From the NCBI GenBank assembly GCA_031550755.1, contig JAVBOJ010000097.1, positions 1 through 15,276 on the forward strand: 15,276 bases of DNA, read 5' to 3'. This stretch comes from JAVBOJ01 sp031550755. Lineage in GTDB: Bacteria; Bacillota; Clostridia; Oscillospirales; UBA929. Of the stretch, positions 6,894 to 14,364 are shown piece after piece. The translations under genes were made by a program, and so were the position numbers. The stretch's first letter is position 1; each line of letters starts with the position of its first letter. The notes below the pieces were generated by a model. That model saw nothing but the letters and a program-made list of their open reading frames with translations, had not been told where the DNA came from and made no database searches.

Positions 6894-7814
6894 GTGTCCT
6901 TTTCGTCGGAGGTAAAAAGCGAGCTGTGCCGGCTGCCGGTGGACAAGTATTGCTGCGCCATGGCCGAGGCCTACGGCGCCATGCTGTTCGGGCGGGCCTT
7001 TACGGAAACGTCCATCCGCATGGTGACCGAGCACGCCGCCGTGGCGGCGCGGCTGGCCGCGCTGTTCAAAAAAGCCTTCGGCCTGAGCTTCGACCTCTCC
7101 CCCGCCAAGAGCGAAACCGCCGGCAAGCGCAATCTGGCGCTGGTATCGAGGGAAAAAATCTCCCTCGTGCGGGCGCTTTTGGGCTACGGACAAGCCCCCG
7201 AGCTGGCACTGCATCTCAACAACGCCATGCTGGAGGAGGATTGCTGCAAAACTTCCTTCCTGCGCGGGGCGTTTTTGACCGGCGGCTCGGTCATCGACCC
7301 GGAGAAAAAGTATCATTTGGAGCTGGTCACGCCGCATCAGGCGCTCAGCCGCGAGACGGTGGCGCTGCTGCTCGAGGTGGGTCTGCCGCCCAAGCTGACC
7401 CTCCGCGCCGGCGGCATGGTGATCTACTTCAAGCAGAGCGAGGCCATCGAGGACTTTTTGACCGCCACGGGTGCGCCGCTGTCGGCGGTGCGGCTGATGG
7501 AGACCAAGATTGAGAAGGACGTCCGCAATCAGATCAACCGCAAGGTCAACTGCGAGACCGGCAACCTGACAAAGACGGTGGAGGCGGTGCTGTCCCAGCG
7601 GGAGGCCATCGCGCGGCTGCAAGGCTCGCCGGTGTGGGAGACCCTGCCCGAGCCCCTGCGCGAGACGGCGCGGCTGCGGCTGGACTATCCGGAGGATTCG
7701 CTGGTTGATCTGTGCCAACGCTTTGACCCGCCGCTGGGGCGCTCGGGGCTGAATCACCGGCTGCGGAAGCTGGTGGAGCTGGCGAAGCACGAGCCGGGCG
7801 CGCAGGCAAAATAA
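6894..7814 (+). CDS. whiA: DNA-binding protein WhiA
   Basis: 306 residues. WhiA has an N-terminal domain related to LAGLIDADG homing endonucleases without nuclease activity and a C-terminal helix-turn-helix. Here SFSSEVKSELCRL opens the protein, FLRGAFLTGGSV lies at about 122-133, and the C-terminal QINRKVNCETGNLTKT and LVDLCQRFDPPLGRSGLNHRLRKL are family signatures. In Streptomyces it controls sporulation genes with WhiB; in Bacillus it influences cell division and chromosome segregation. The GTG start at 6894 follows GAGGAGG and lies 15 bp after yvcK. It is the last gene of the operon. The stop codon is inside a large inverted repeat (7805-7886), which may act as the 3' end of the mRNA or mark the edge of an insertion. 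Confidence 0.94.
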   Translation: MSFSSEVKSELCRLPVDKYCCAMAEAYGAMLFGRAFTETSIRMVTEHAAVAARLAALFKKAFGLSFDLSPAKSETAGKRNLALVSREKISLVRALLGYGQAPELALHLNNAMLEEDCCKTSFLRGAFLTGGSVIDPEKKYHLELVTPHQALSRETVALLLEVGLPPKLTLRAGGMVIYFKQSEAIEDFLTATGAPLSAVRLMETKIEKDVRNQINRKVNCETGNLTKTVEAVLSQREAIARLQGSPVWETLPEPLRETARLRLDYPEDSLVDLCQRFDPPLGRSGLNHRLRKLVELAKHEPGAQAK

Positions 7815-7886
7815 GCGCGAGCGATGCGCAAAACAGGTGCCGCAAAGCGGTGCGGCATTTGCGCCAGCGAGCGGGCTTATTTTGCC
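7805..7886. repeat. Large nested inverted repeat overlapping the whiA stop codon
   Basis: Three stems nest around one centre: GGCAAAATAAGC (7805-7816) with GCTTATTTTGCC (7875-7886), 12 bp perfect; GCGCAAA (7826-7832) with TTTGCGC (7858-7864); and TGCCGC (7838-7843) with GCGGCA (7852-7857). The TAA stop of whiA (7812-7814) lies in the outer left arm. No T-run of terminator type follows on the plus strand beyond the TTTT inside the right arm. It may serve as an mRNA 3'-end structure or be a mobile palindromic element. Confidence 0.75.
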
Positions 7887-7936
7887 GCCCGCGCGGCCGA
7901 GCGAGCGTGACACAGCCGCAACAGACCGTTCCCCCG

Positions 7937-8130
7937 TCTAGAAAGATGTCTGTTTTTCTTTGGTTCGGGCAAAGAAAGGAACCAACGAAACCCCGTCAGG
8001 GGACTTATCCGCCCCCTGAACCCCCGGTAGCCCTCCGAGAATTGCATACCCCGCCTCGGTCTGCGGCCCTCCGGGCCTCGCCGAGAGCGGAAGCGCGGGA
8101 TCGCCACTCGCCTCTTATTCGGCTGTGAGG
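7937..8130. repeat. GC-rich multi-palindromic intergenic sequence, candidate dispersed repeat
   Basis: No convincing gene lies here. Several hairpins are packed together: TTTCTTTG (7955-7962) with CAAAGAAA (7970-7977), overlapped by TTGGTTC (7960-7966) with GAACCAA (7979-7985), which excludes the first; TCAGGGG (7996-8002) with CCCCTGA (8013-8019); and CTCGG (8055-8059) with CCGAG (8081-8085), enclosing GGCCC (8065-8069) with GGGCC (8073-8077). Similar CTTTG...CAAAG palindromes are, from memory, common between genes in gut Clostridia; whether this one is repeated in the genome cannot be judged here. Confidence 0.5.
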
Positions 8131-8188
8131 CTGGCGCGGGGGCTGTAGTATATGGCACAGAGAATTTATATTAGCGGAGGTTCGACTC

Positions 8189-8392
8189 ATGAAACACAGG
8201 TGTAAGTATAGTTGGTCACATTGGGTTTTTGCAGTAATATTCTTTTTTATGTCGGGCTATCAATTACACCTTGTAATATCTGGCAATCCCCAAGCCTTTG
8301 TTCCGCTGTGTTATGTTTTCTCCATATGCTGGTTAGGATTGGGTATTAGAGAAATCTATTTCTATTTTTCAGATAAACGAAATAGACAATAG
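8189..8392 (+). CDS. Small two-helix membrane protein, unknown function
   Basis: 67 residues starting at an ATG with GGAGG 8 bases upstream. Two hydrophobic segments are visible, about 10-28 (WVFAVIFFFMSGYQLHLVI) and about 36-56 (AFVPLCYVFSICWLGLGIREI), then a short charged tail (SDKRNRQ). It is Trp/Phe/Tyr-rich. The gene is about 35% GC by hand count, while the flanking whiA and dnaE genes are clearly GC-rich, and its codons often end in A or T. This suggests recent acquisition. No clear promoter was seen; TATATT at 8167-8172 is too close to the ribosome binding site. I do not recognise the family and assign no function. Confidence 0.7.
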   Translation: MKHRCKYSWSHWVFAVIFFFMSGYQLHLVISGNPQAFVPLCYVFSICWLGLGIREIYFYFSDKRNRQ

Positions 8393-8451
8393 TGGTCTAG
8401 TATGAGCATTCTCCGCCCCCCCCACTCCCCCACCCGAAAGGAGCCACCCCC

Positions 8452-11400
8452 ATGCCTGAATTTGCCCATCTGCACCTACATACCGAATACAGCCTGCTGG
8501 ACGGAGCCTGCCGCATCTCCAAGCTGATGGAGCGCGTCAAGTCCTTGGGGCAGAGCGCCGTGGCCATTACCGACCACGGGGTTTTGTACGGCGTGGTGGA
8601 TTTTTACAAGGCCGCCCGTGAGGCCGGCGTGCACCCCGTCATCGGCTGTGAGGTCTATGTCGCCCCGCGCACCCACACCGACCGGGTGCATGAACTGGAC
8701 ACCGACGCGTCCCACCTCGTGCTGTTGTGCGAAAACGAAACCGGCTACAAAAACCTGATGCAGCTGGTCAGCCGGTCGTTTACCGAGGGCTTTTACATCA
8801 AGCCGCGGGTGGATCACGCGCTGCTGCGGCAGTATTCCGAGGGGCTCATCGCCCTGTCGGCCTGCCTGTCCGGCGAGGTGCCCAAAAAAATCCTGCGCGG
8901 CGACTATGACGGCGCACGGGAGACGGCGCGTCTGTACCGCGATATTTTCGGCGAAAACAACTTTTTTCTGGAGATTCAGGACCACGGCATCGACGGCGAG
9001 TTGGAGGCCTACAAGGGCGTCATCCGCCTGTCCGACGAGCTGAACATCCCGCTGGCGCTCACCAACGACGCCCATTATCTCACCCGGGAGGACGCGTGGG
9101 CGCAGGATGTGCTGATGTGCATCCAGACCAACAAGACGGTGGACGACACCGACCGGATGCAGTTTTCCTCGCAGGAAATTTACGTCAAATCCACCGAGGA
9201 AATGGCCGCGCTCTACCCCCACCGCCCCGACGCCATGGAAAACACCGTCAAAATCGCGGCGCGCTGTCAAATGGACTTCGAGTTCGGCGTCCATCACCTG
9301 CCGAAATTCCCGCTGCCCGAGGGTATCTCCGACGCGCCGGCCTACCTGCGGGAGAAAGCGCTGGAGGGCTTTTCGCGGCTGTATCCCGGCAATCCGCCCG
9401 AGGCGCTGGAGCGGCTGGATTTCGAGCTGTCCATGATCGAGCGCATGGGCTTTGTGGATTATTTTCTCATCGTGGGCGATTTCATCGCCTATGCCAAATC
9501 GAAAGACATCCCGGTCGGCCCCGGACGCGGCAGCGCCGCCGGCAGCATCATCTCCTACTGTCTGGGCATCACCGGCGTCGATCCGCTCCAATACAACCTC
9601 TATTTCGAGCGTTTTTTGAACCCCGAACGGGTCAGCATGCCCGATATCGACATCGATTTCTGCTACATCCGCCGGCAGGAGGTCATTGATTACGTCATCG
9701 AAAAATACGGCGCGGATCATGTGGCGCAGATCGTCACCTTCGGCACCATGGCCGCCCGCGCGGCCATCCGGGATGTGGGGCGGGCGCTGGGGCTGACCTA
9801 CGCCGAGGTGGACGTGGTGGCCAAGGCGGTGCCCTTTTCGCTGCATATGACGCTGGAACACGCGCTGCAAATCGTGCCGTCGCTGCGCGAAATGTCGGAC
9901 AATGACCCCAAAATCAAACGCCTGCTGGACACCGCCCGCAGTCTGGAGGGGATGCCGCGCCACGCCTCCACCCATGCCGCCGGCGTGGTGATTACGGCCA
10001 GCCCCGTCTCCGATTTTGTGCCGCTGGCCAAAAACGACCAGTCGGTGGTCACCCAGTTTCCCATGGGCACGCTGGAGGAGCTGGGGCTGCTCAAAATGGA
10101 CTTTTTGGGGCTGCGCAACCTGACGGTGCTGCACGACGCGGAGCGGATCATCCGGCGGGACAACCCGTCCTTTTCCATGGACGCCCTGCCCGACGACGAC
10201 CCGGAAACCTTTGCCATGCTCACGGCGGGCAAGACGGTCGGCGTGTTCCAGCTCGAGTCGGCCGGCATGACCGGCGTCTGCGTGGGGCTGCGGCCCCGCT
10301 CGATTGAGGACATCACAGCCGTCGTGGCGCTCTACCGCCCCGGGCCGATGGAGTCGATTCCCCGCTTTCTCGAGAGCAGTCACGATCCCAGCAAAATCCG
10401 ATACAAGCACCCGCTGCTGGAGGACATCCTTCAGGTCACCTACGGCTGCATCGTCTATCAGGAGCAGGTGATGGAGGTGTTCCGCCGGCTGGCCGGGTTT
10501 TCGTTGGGCAAGGCCGACATGGTGCGCCGCGCCATGTCCAAGAAAAAGCTCAAGGAGCTCGAGCGCGAGCGGGAAAACTTCGTCCACGGCAACAAGGAGC
10601 AGGGCATCCCCGGCGCTGTCCAAAACGGCGTGGATGAAAAGACCGCCCAGTCGAGTTTCGATGAGATTCTGGACTTCGCCAACTACGCCTTCAACAAGGC
10701 GCACGCCGTGTCCTACGCCGTCATCGCCTACCAGACCGCCTACCTCAAATGCCACCATCCGCGCGCTTATATGGCGGCGCTTTTGACCTCCGTGCTGGAC
10801 AGTGATTCCAAGGTTTCCGAATACATCGCCGAGTGCCGCGAGCTTGGCATTGAGGTGCTGCCGCCCGACATCAATGAGTCGGAGGAGGGCTTCACCGTCA
10901 CCGCCGAGGGGCATATCCGCTTCGGCCTGCTGGCCGTCAAAAACATCGGCCGGGGCTTTATCCGCGACCTCCTGGCCGACCGGGCGCGGCATGGCCCCTA
11001 CCCTTCCTTCCCCGATTTTTGCGAGCGCATGGCCGAAGGCGACCTCAACCGCCGCTGTCTGGAAAGCCTCATCAAATGCGGTGCGCTGGACGGCCTCGGG
11101 GAGACCCGCCGCACCCTGATGGAGTCGTATGAGAGCCTACTGTCCGACATCGACAAGGCCGGCAAGCGCAATCTGGAGGGGCAGGTCGGTCTGTTTGACA
11201 CACCGGGGCAGGCGCCGCCTCGCGCGCCGCTGGCTCGGCGGGAGGAGTTCCCGCTCAAGGAACGCATGGCGATGGAGAAAGAGACCACCGGGCTCTATCT
11301 TTCGGGGCACCCGATGGACGCCTATCGGCAGGAAACAAAAAAGGCGGCAGCCATTCCGCTGCGGAGGATTTTGTCCGACTTCGCGCAGGAGGGCGGCCCG

Positions 11401-11916
11401 ACCGTCTTTTCCGACGAGCAAAAGGTCACGGTGGCCGGGGTGATCGCGAGCGTGCGCACCAAGACCACCCGCAACAATACGCTGATGGCCTATGTCGTGC
11501 TGGAGGACACCACGGCGTCGCTGGAGCTGCTGGTCTTCGCCAACGCGCTTCAGCGCTCGGGCGCGTACATCAAGGCCGACCGCGCCGTGGTCATCAAGGG
11601 AAAAATCAGCGTCCGGGAGGACAAGGAGCCCCAGATTTTGGTGGATGAGGTGCGTCCCCTGTCGGACTATGAGCCGCCCGTCGGGGTCGAGCCGCCGGAG
11701 GACAACCCGCAAAAGTTATACGTACGGCTCTCCTCCCTGTCCCAGCCCAAGGCCGAGCGCCTGCTGCCCATTCTCACCCTGTTCCCCGGCACGGCGCAGG
11801 CGGTCGTCTACATACAGGACGAGGACAAAAAGCTGGGCGCGTCCTGCGCCCTCGACCCACGCCTGCTGAGCGAGCTGCGCACACTGTATGGGGAGGAAAA
11901 TGTGGTGCTCAAATAA
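8452..11916 (+). CDS. dnaE: DNA polymerase III alpha subunit, DnaE type
   Basis: 1154 residues, the usual DnaE length. The N-terminal PHP domain (about 1-210) keeps its metal-ligand motifs: HLHTEYSLLDG, ITDHG, GCEVYV, SHLVLL, LSACLSGE and NDAHYL. This suggests it may retain metal-dependent proofreading. The C-family polymerase core has PGRGSAAGS (about 356) and PDIDIDF, with Asp400 and Asp402 as counterparts of E. coli D401/D403, and MDFLGLRNL with Asp550 as the third catalytic Asp. A helix-hairpin-helix region follows, then a clamp-binding motif QVGLF at 911-915, and an OB fold around 990-1035 (VTVAGVIASVRTKTTRNN). Low-GC Gram-positives usually also carry PolC; DnaE then extends primers. The ATG follows AAAGGAG by 8 bases. 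Its 3' end overlaps convergent tyrS by 8 bp. Confidence 0.97.
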   Translation: MPEFAHLHLHTEYSLLDGACRISKLMERVKSLGQSAVAITDHGVLYGVVDFYKAAREAGVHPVIGCEVYVAPRTHTDRVHELDTDASHLVLLCENETGYKNLMQLVSRSFTEGFYIKPRVDHALLRQYSEGLIALSACLSGEVPKKILRGDYDGARETARLYRDIFGENNFFLEIQDHGIDGELEAYKGVIRLSDELNIPLALTNDAHYLTREDAWAQDVLMCIQTNKTVDDTDRMQFSSQEIYVKSTEEMAALYPHRPDAMENTVKIAARCQMDFEFGVHHLPKFPLPEGISDAPAYLREKALEGFSRLYPGNPPEALERLDFELSMIERMGFVDYFLIVGDFIAYAKSKDIPVGPGRGSAAGSIISYCLGITGVDPLQYNLYFERFLNPERVSMPDIDIDFCYIRRQEVIDYVIEKYGADHVAQIVTFGTMAARAAIRDVGRALGLTYAEVDVVAKAVPFSLHMTLEHALQIVPSLREMSDNDPKIKRLLDTARSLEGMPRHASTHAAGVVITASPVSDFVPLAKNDQSVVTQFPMGTLEELGLLKMDFLGLRNLTVLHDAERIIRRDNPSFSMDALPDDDPETFAMLTAGKTVGVFQLESAGMTGVCVGLRPRSIEDITAVVALYRPGPMESIPRFLESSHDPSKIRYKHPLLEDILQVTYGCIVYQEQVMEVFRRLAGFSLGKADMVRRAMSKKKLKELERERENFVHGNKEQGIPGAVQNGVDEKTAQSSFDEILDFANYAFNKAHAVSYAVIAYQTAYLKCHHPRAYMAALLTSVLDSDSKVSEYIAECRELGIEVLPPDINESEEGFTVTAEGHIRFGLLAVKNIGRGFIRDLLADRARHGPYPSFPDFCERMAEGDLNRRCLESLIKCGALDGLGETRRTLMESYESLLSDIDKAGKRNLEGQVGLFDTPGQAPPRAPLARREEFPLKERMAMEKETTGLYLSGHPMDAYRQETKKAAAIPLRRILSDFAQEGGPTVFSDEQKVTVAGVIASVRTKTTRNNTLMAYVVLEDTTASLELLVFANALQRSGAYIKADRAVVIKGKISVREDKEPQILVDEVRPLSDYEPPVGVEPPEDNPQKLYVRLSSLSQPKAERLLPILTLFPGTAQAVVYIQDEDKKLGASCALDPRLLSELRTLYGEENVVLK

Positions 11917-13057
11917 ATGTCACCCGCGCAAAGCCGTTTTTGCCGCGCTGGAGGACGCAGTCCCGCCGGATGACCAGCCCCATTTCGGTTGCCGTCTCGC
12001 CGTCGAGCTTGACGCCCCGCCCCTCGATCAGCCGCCGCGCGTCCGAGAGGGAGCCGGCCAGCCCCGCGCGCACCAGCAGGGAGACAAGGGAGGCTTCCCC
12101 CTCCCCCACCGTCACGACGGGCATGGTGTCCGGCGCGCCGCCCCCGGCCACCGTTTTGTACCGCCGCTCGGCGGGCGCGACGGCGTTTTCGCCGTGGTAA
12201 AACGCCACAATGGCGCGGGCGTAGGCGAGATGCGCCGCGCGGACATCGTCCGGAACCTCGGTCACATCGGCGGTCAGGCGGACATAGTCGGCCAGCAGCG
12301 TGTCCGGCACCCGCATACATTTTGCGAACATGATTTCGGCCGGCTCGTCGATGCCGATGTAATTGTCCAGCGATTTGCTCATTTTCTGCTCCCCGTCCAG
12401 CCCCGGCAGCAGCGGGAAGGTGATGACGTCCTGCGGCGGCTGGCCGTACTCGCGCTGTAGCGCGCGCCCCATCAGGAGGTTGAAGGTCTGGTCGGTGCCG
12501 CCGACCTCGATGTCGGCCTCCAGCGCCACCGAGTCGTAGCCCTGCAGCAGCGGATACAGCAGCTCATGCAGGCCGACGGTCTGCCGCGTAGCGTAGCGGT
12601 TGGCGAAATCGTCCCGCTCCAAAATCTGCGCCAGCGTCGCCTTGCCCATGAGCCCCAGCGTGTCGGCCAGACGCAGCCCCGACAGCCACTCGGAGTTATA
12701 CACCACCCGGGTTTTTTGCGGGTCGAGGATCTTGCCCACCTGCGCAAGATAGGTCTGCCCATTTTGGCGGGTCTGCTCGAAGGTGAGCGGCGGGCGGGTT
12801 TTGGAGCGCCCCGACGGGTCGCCGATCATGCCGGTGAAGTCTCCGATGACGAAGATCACCTCATGACCCGCCTCCTGCAAGCATTTCAGCTTGCGCAGCA
12901 CCACCGAATGCCCCAGATGCAAATCGGGGCGCGAGGGGTCGGCTCCCAGCTTGATCTTCAGCCGCCGGCCGCTTTGCAGCTTGTCCCGCAGGCCGTCCTC
13001 GGAGTAAATGCCCACCGCGTCGCGGCGGATGAGGTCGAACAGTTCGTTGGCGTTCAT
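11909..13057 (-). CDS. tyrS: Tyrosyl-tRNA synthetase (TyrZ-like)
   Basis: 382 residues. This class I synthetase charges tRNA-Tyr. The catalytic core shows KIKLGADPSRPDLHLGH, with the HIGH-type motif HLGH at 47-50, then VIGDFTGMIGDPSGRS and KMSKS at 225-229. A C-terminal S4 RNA-binding domain spans about 316-380 (ASLVSLLVRAGLAGSLSDARRLIEGRG). The IGDPSGRS and KMSKS pattern places it in the TyrZ group rather than the E. coli TyrS group, which has KFGKT. The ATG at 13057 is chosen over an in-frame upstream start at 13102 because AGGAGGA lies just before it and the upstream extension would run into the terminator hairpin. A terminator/attenuator (13082-13121) sits just upstream. No T-box sequence is visible. 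Confidence 0.95.
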   Translation of the reverse strand: MNANELFDLIRRDAVGIYSEDGLRDKLQSGRRLKIKLGADPSRPDLHLGHSVVLRKLKCLQEAGHEVIFVIGDFTGMIGDPSGRSKTRPPLTFEQTRQNGQTYLAQVGKILDPQKTRVVYNSEWLSGLRLADTLGLMGKATLAQILERDDFANRYATRQTVGLHELLYPLLQGYDSVALEADIEVGGTDQTFNLLMGRALQREYGQPPQDVITFPLLPGLDGEQKMSKSLDNYIGIDEPAEIMFAKCMRVPDTLLADYVRLTADVTEVPDDVRAAHLAYARAIVAFYHGENAVAPAERRYKTVAGGGAPDTMPVVTVGEGEASLVSLLVRAGLAGSLSDARRLIEGRGVKLDGETATEMGLVIRRDCVLQRGKNGFARVTFI

Positions 13058-13081
13058 GGGAAATTCCTCCTGAAAATGAAT

Positions 13082-13121
13082 AAAAAAACGGCCCCAAGCC
13101 AACCAAGGCTTGAGGCCGTTT
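13082..13121 (-). terminator. Terminator or attenuator directly upstream of tyrS
   Basis: On the minus strand AACGGCC (13120-13114) pairs with GGCCGTT (13093-13087), with an inner AAGCC/GGCTT stem, followed by TTTTTTT down to 13082. It ends only about 12 bases before the tyrS ribosome binding site, so any tyrS promoter must lie upstream of it and transcripts must read through. It may end the galE transcript, act as an attenuator for tyrS, or both. Confidence 0.85.
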
Positions 13122-13138
13122 CGTCCGTAATGCGATGC

Positions 13139-13216
13139 TTACGGCAAAACACACCCAAGCCCGTTCCGATAATACGAAACGGACATGGTATCATATTTTA
13201 CCGCAAAACGATTCAT
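13139..13216 (-). CDS. Candidate Tyr-containing leader peptide upstream of tyrS
   Basis: 25 codons from an ATG at 13216 to a TAA at 13139, encoding a peptide that starts MNRFAVKYDTM and ends GLGCVLP. Three Tyr codons occur, two adjacent (TAT TAT), in the loop of a hairpin (13161-13182). A GAGGG sits 7 bases before the ATG and overlaps the galE stop, so translation could be coupled to galE. A second in-frame ATG at 13186 gives a 15-residue version, which a transcript from the local promoter might use. The position before a terminator and tyrS is suggestive of attenuation, but such a short frame can occur by chance. Confidence 0.35.
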   Translation of the reverse strand: MNRFAVKYDTMSVSYYRNGLGCVLP

Positions 13217-13219
13217 CAA
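13190..13219 (-). promoter_or_regulatory. Candidate tyrS promoter
   Basis: On the minus strand TTGATG (13219-13214) and TATGAT (13195-13190) are 18 bases apart; -35 is 4 of 6 and -10 is 5 of 6. Transcription would start near 13183, about 60 bases upstream of the terminator hairpin, giving an attenuator leader. Confidence 0.5.
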
Positions 13220-13226
13220 AAGTCCC

Positions 13227-14243
13227 TCACTTGTTGTATCCGTTGGGATTGGCGCTCTGCCAGCGCCAGGAGTCCTGGCACATGTCGTCCAGCGTGCGCT
13301 CGGCCTTCCAGCCGAGCAGCTCGGAGGCTTTTTTCGGGTCGGCGTAGCAGACGGCGGCGTCGCCGGCGCGGCGGCCTTGCATCTCATGGGGGATCTCATG
13401 TCCACAGGCGCGCTCCATGCCGGCCAGCAGCTCCAGCACGCTGACGCCGCGTCCGGTGCCGAGGTTGACCGCCGTGACGCCGGCGTTTGCCTCCAAATAG
13501 GCCAACGCCTTGACATGCCCCTCGGCCAAATCCATCACGTGAATGTAATCGCGCACGCCGGTGCCGTCCGGCGTGGGATAATCGTTGCCGAACACCCGCA
13601 AAAACGGGCGGCGTCCGGCGGCCGTCTGGCTGATGTAGGGCATGAGATTGTTGGGAATATCGGCGGGATCCTCCCCGATGAGCCCCGAGGGGTGCGCCCC
13701 GACGGGGTTAAAATACCGCAGCAGCATGACCGCCCAAGACGGGTTGGCGTTGGCGATATCGGTGAGAATCTGCTCGATCATAAATTTCGTCCAGCCGTAG
13801 GGATTGATGCACCAGCGCCCGCTTTCCTCGTGCAGCGGCATGGGCTGGGTGGAATCGTACACGGTGGCCGAGGAGGAGAACACAAACCGCGTGACCTTGT
13901 ATTTTTCCATCAGCTCGCAGAGCGTCAGGGTACTCTCCAAATTGTTCTGATAATAATACAGCGGCTTTTCCACCGACTCGCCGACGGCCTTGAGCCCGGC
14001 AAAATGGATGACGGCGTCAAAGGTGTATTCGGCAAAGACGCTTTCCAGTTTTTCCTTGTCGCGCAGGTCATAGGGGAAAAAGGGAATCTGCTTGCCCGAA
14101 ATTTTCTCAACGCGGGCGATGGCCTCCCGGCTGGAATTCAAGAGATTGTCAACCACCACGACATCGTAACCCGCCGCCAGCAGCGAGACACAGGTATGAC
14201 TGCCCACATAGCCGGCGCCGCCGGTCACCAAAATCCTAGCCAT
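13227..14243 (-). CDS. galE: UDP-glucose 4-epimerase (GalE)
   Basis: 338 residues, the usual GalE length. It interconverts UDP-glucose and UDP-galactose using bound NAD, serving the Leloir pathway and supplying UDP-galactose for envelope polysaccharides. It is an extended short-chain dehydrogenase: GGAGYVG (8-14) is the Rossmann NAD motif, HFAGLKAVGES and SSSATVY follow, and the catalytic pair is Y149 and K153 in YGWTK. RYFNPVGAHPSGLIGEDP and GTGVRDYIHVMDLAEGH are typical GalE signatures. The ATG at 14243 is preceded by GAGGTG at modest spacing. A consensus promoter lies at 14279-14308. No galK or galT is visible nearby, so a cell-surface role is as likely as galactose catabolism. Confidence 0.96.
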   Translation of the reverse strand: MARILVTGGAGYVGSHTCVSLLAAGYDVVVVDNLLNSSREAIARVEKISGKQIPFFPYDLRDKEKLESVFAEYTFDAVIHFAGLKAVGESVEKPLYYYQNNLESTLTLCELMEKYKVTRFVFSSSATVYDSTQPMPLHEESGRWCINPYGWTKFMIEQILTDIANANPSWAVMLLRYFNPVGAHPSGLIGEDPADIPNNLMPYISQTAAGRRPFLRVFGNDYPTPDGTGVRDYIHVMDLAEGHVKALAYLEANAGVTAVNLGTGRGVSVLELLAGMERACGHEIPHEMQGRRAGDAAVCYADPKKASELLGWKAERTLDDMCQDSWRWQSANPNGYNK

Positions 14244-14278
14244 ATGTACAACACCTCACCTTTCGTTTCCTCTTTCCT

Positions 14279-14308
14279 ATCATATTACAGAGCGCGGCGG
14301 GGTGTCAA
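14279..14308 (-). promoter_or_regulatory. Sigma-A promoter of galE
   Basis: On the minus strand TTGACA (14308-14303), perfect, and TATGAT (14284-14279) are 18 bases apart. Transcription would start near 14272, about 28 bases before the galE ATG. Confidence 0.85.
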
Positions 14309-14364
14309 GCGAGCGGCGAAAAGAGCGTTGTTTTTTACTGGAACGTGGTCGTTTTGTCTCATCT

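Noticed and set aside
5796..7913. Long open frame (705 codons) on the strand opposite yvcK and whiA
   Set aside because: Same explanation: high third-position GC keeps the opposite strand free of stops, and it crosses two well-supported genes and the intergenic inverted repeat.
8167..8172. TATATT as promoter -10 for the small membrane protein gene
   Set aside because: The predicted start would fall on the ribosome binding site and the -35 region (TGTAGT) is poor.
8416..8423. Run of eight C bases before dnaE
   Set aside because: Homopolymer in a short GC-rich spacer; no gene or signal depends on it, though it is a place where sequencing length errors are possible.
8476..10992. Long open frame (838 codons) on the strand opposite dnaE
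   Set aside because: It is the antisense shadow of a GC-rich gene: the plus-strand frame is an unmistakable DnaE, while the antisense product has no recognisable motif and no good start signal.
13058..13226. T-box leader for tyrS
   Set aside because: No AAGGGTGG-type T-box sequence or specifier-loop layout is visible in the roughly 170 bases between galE and tyrS.
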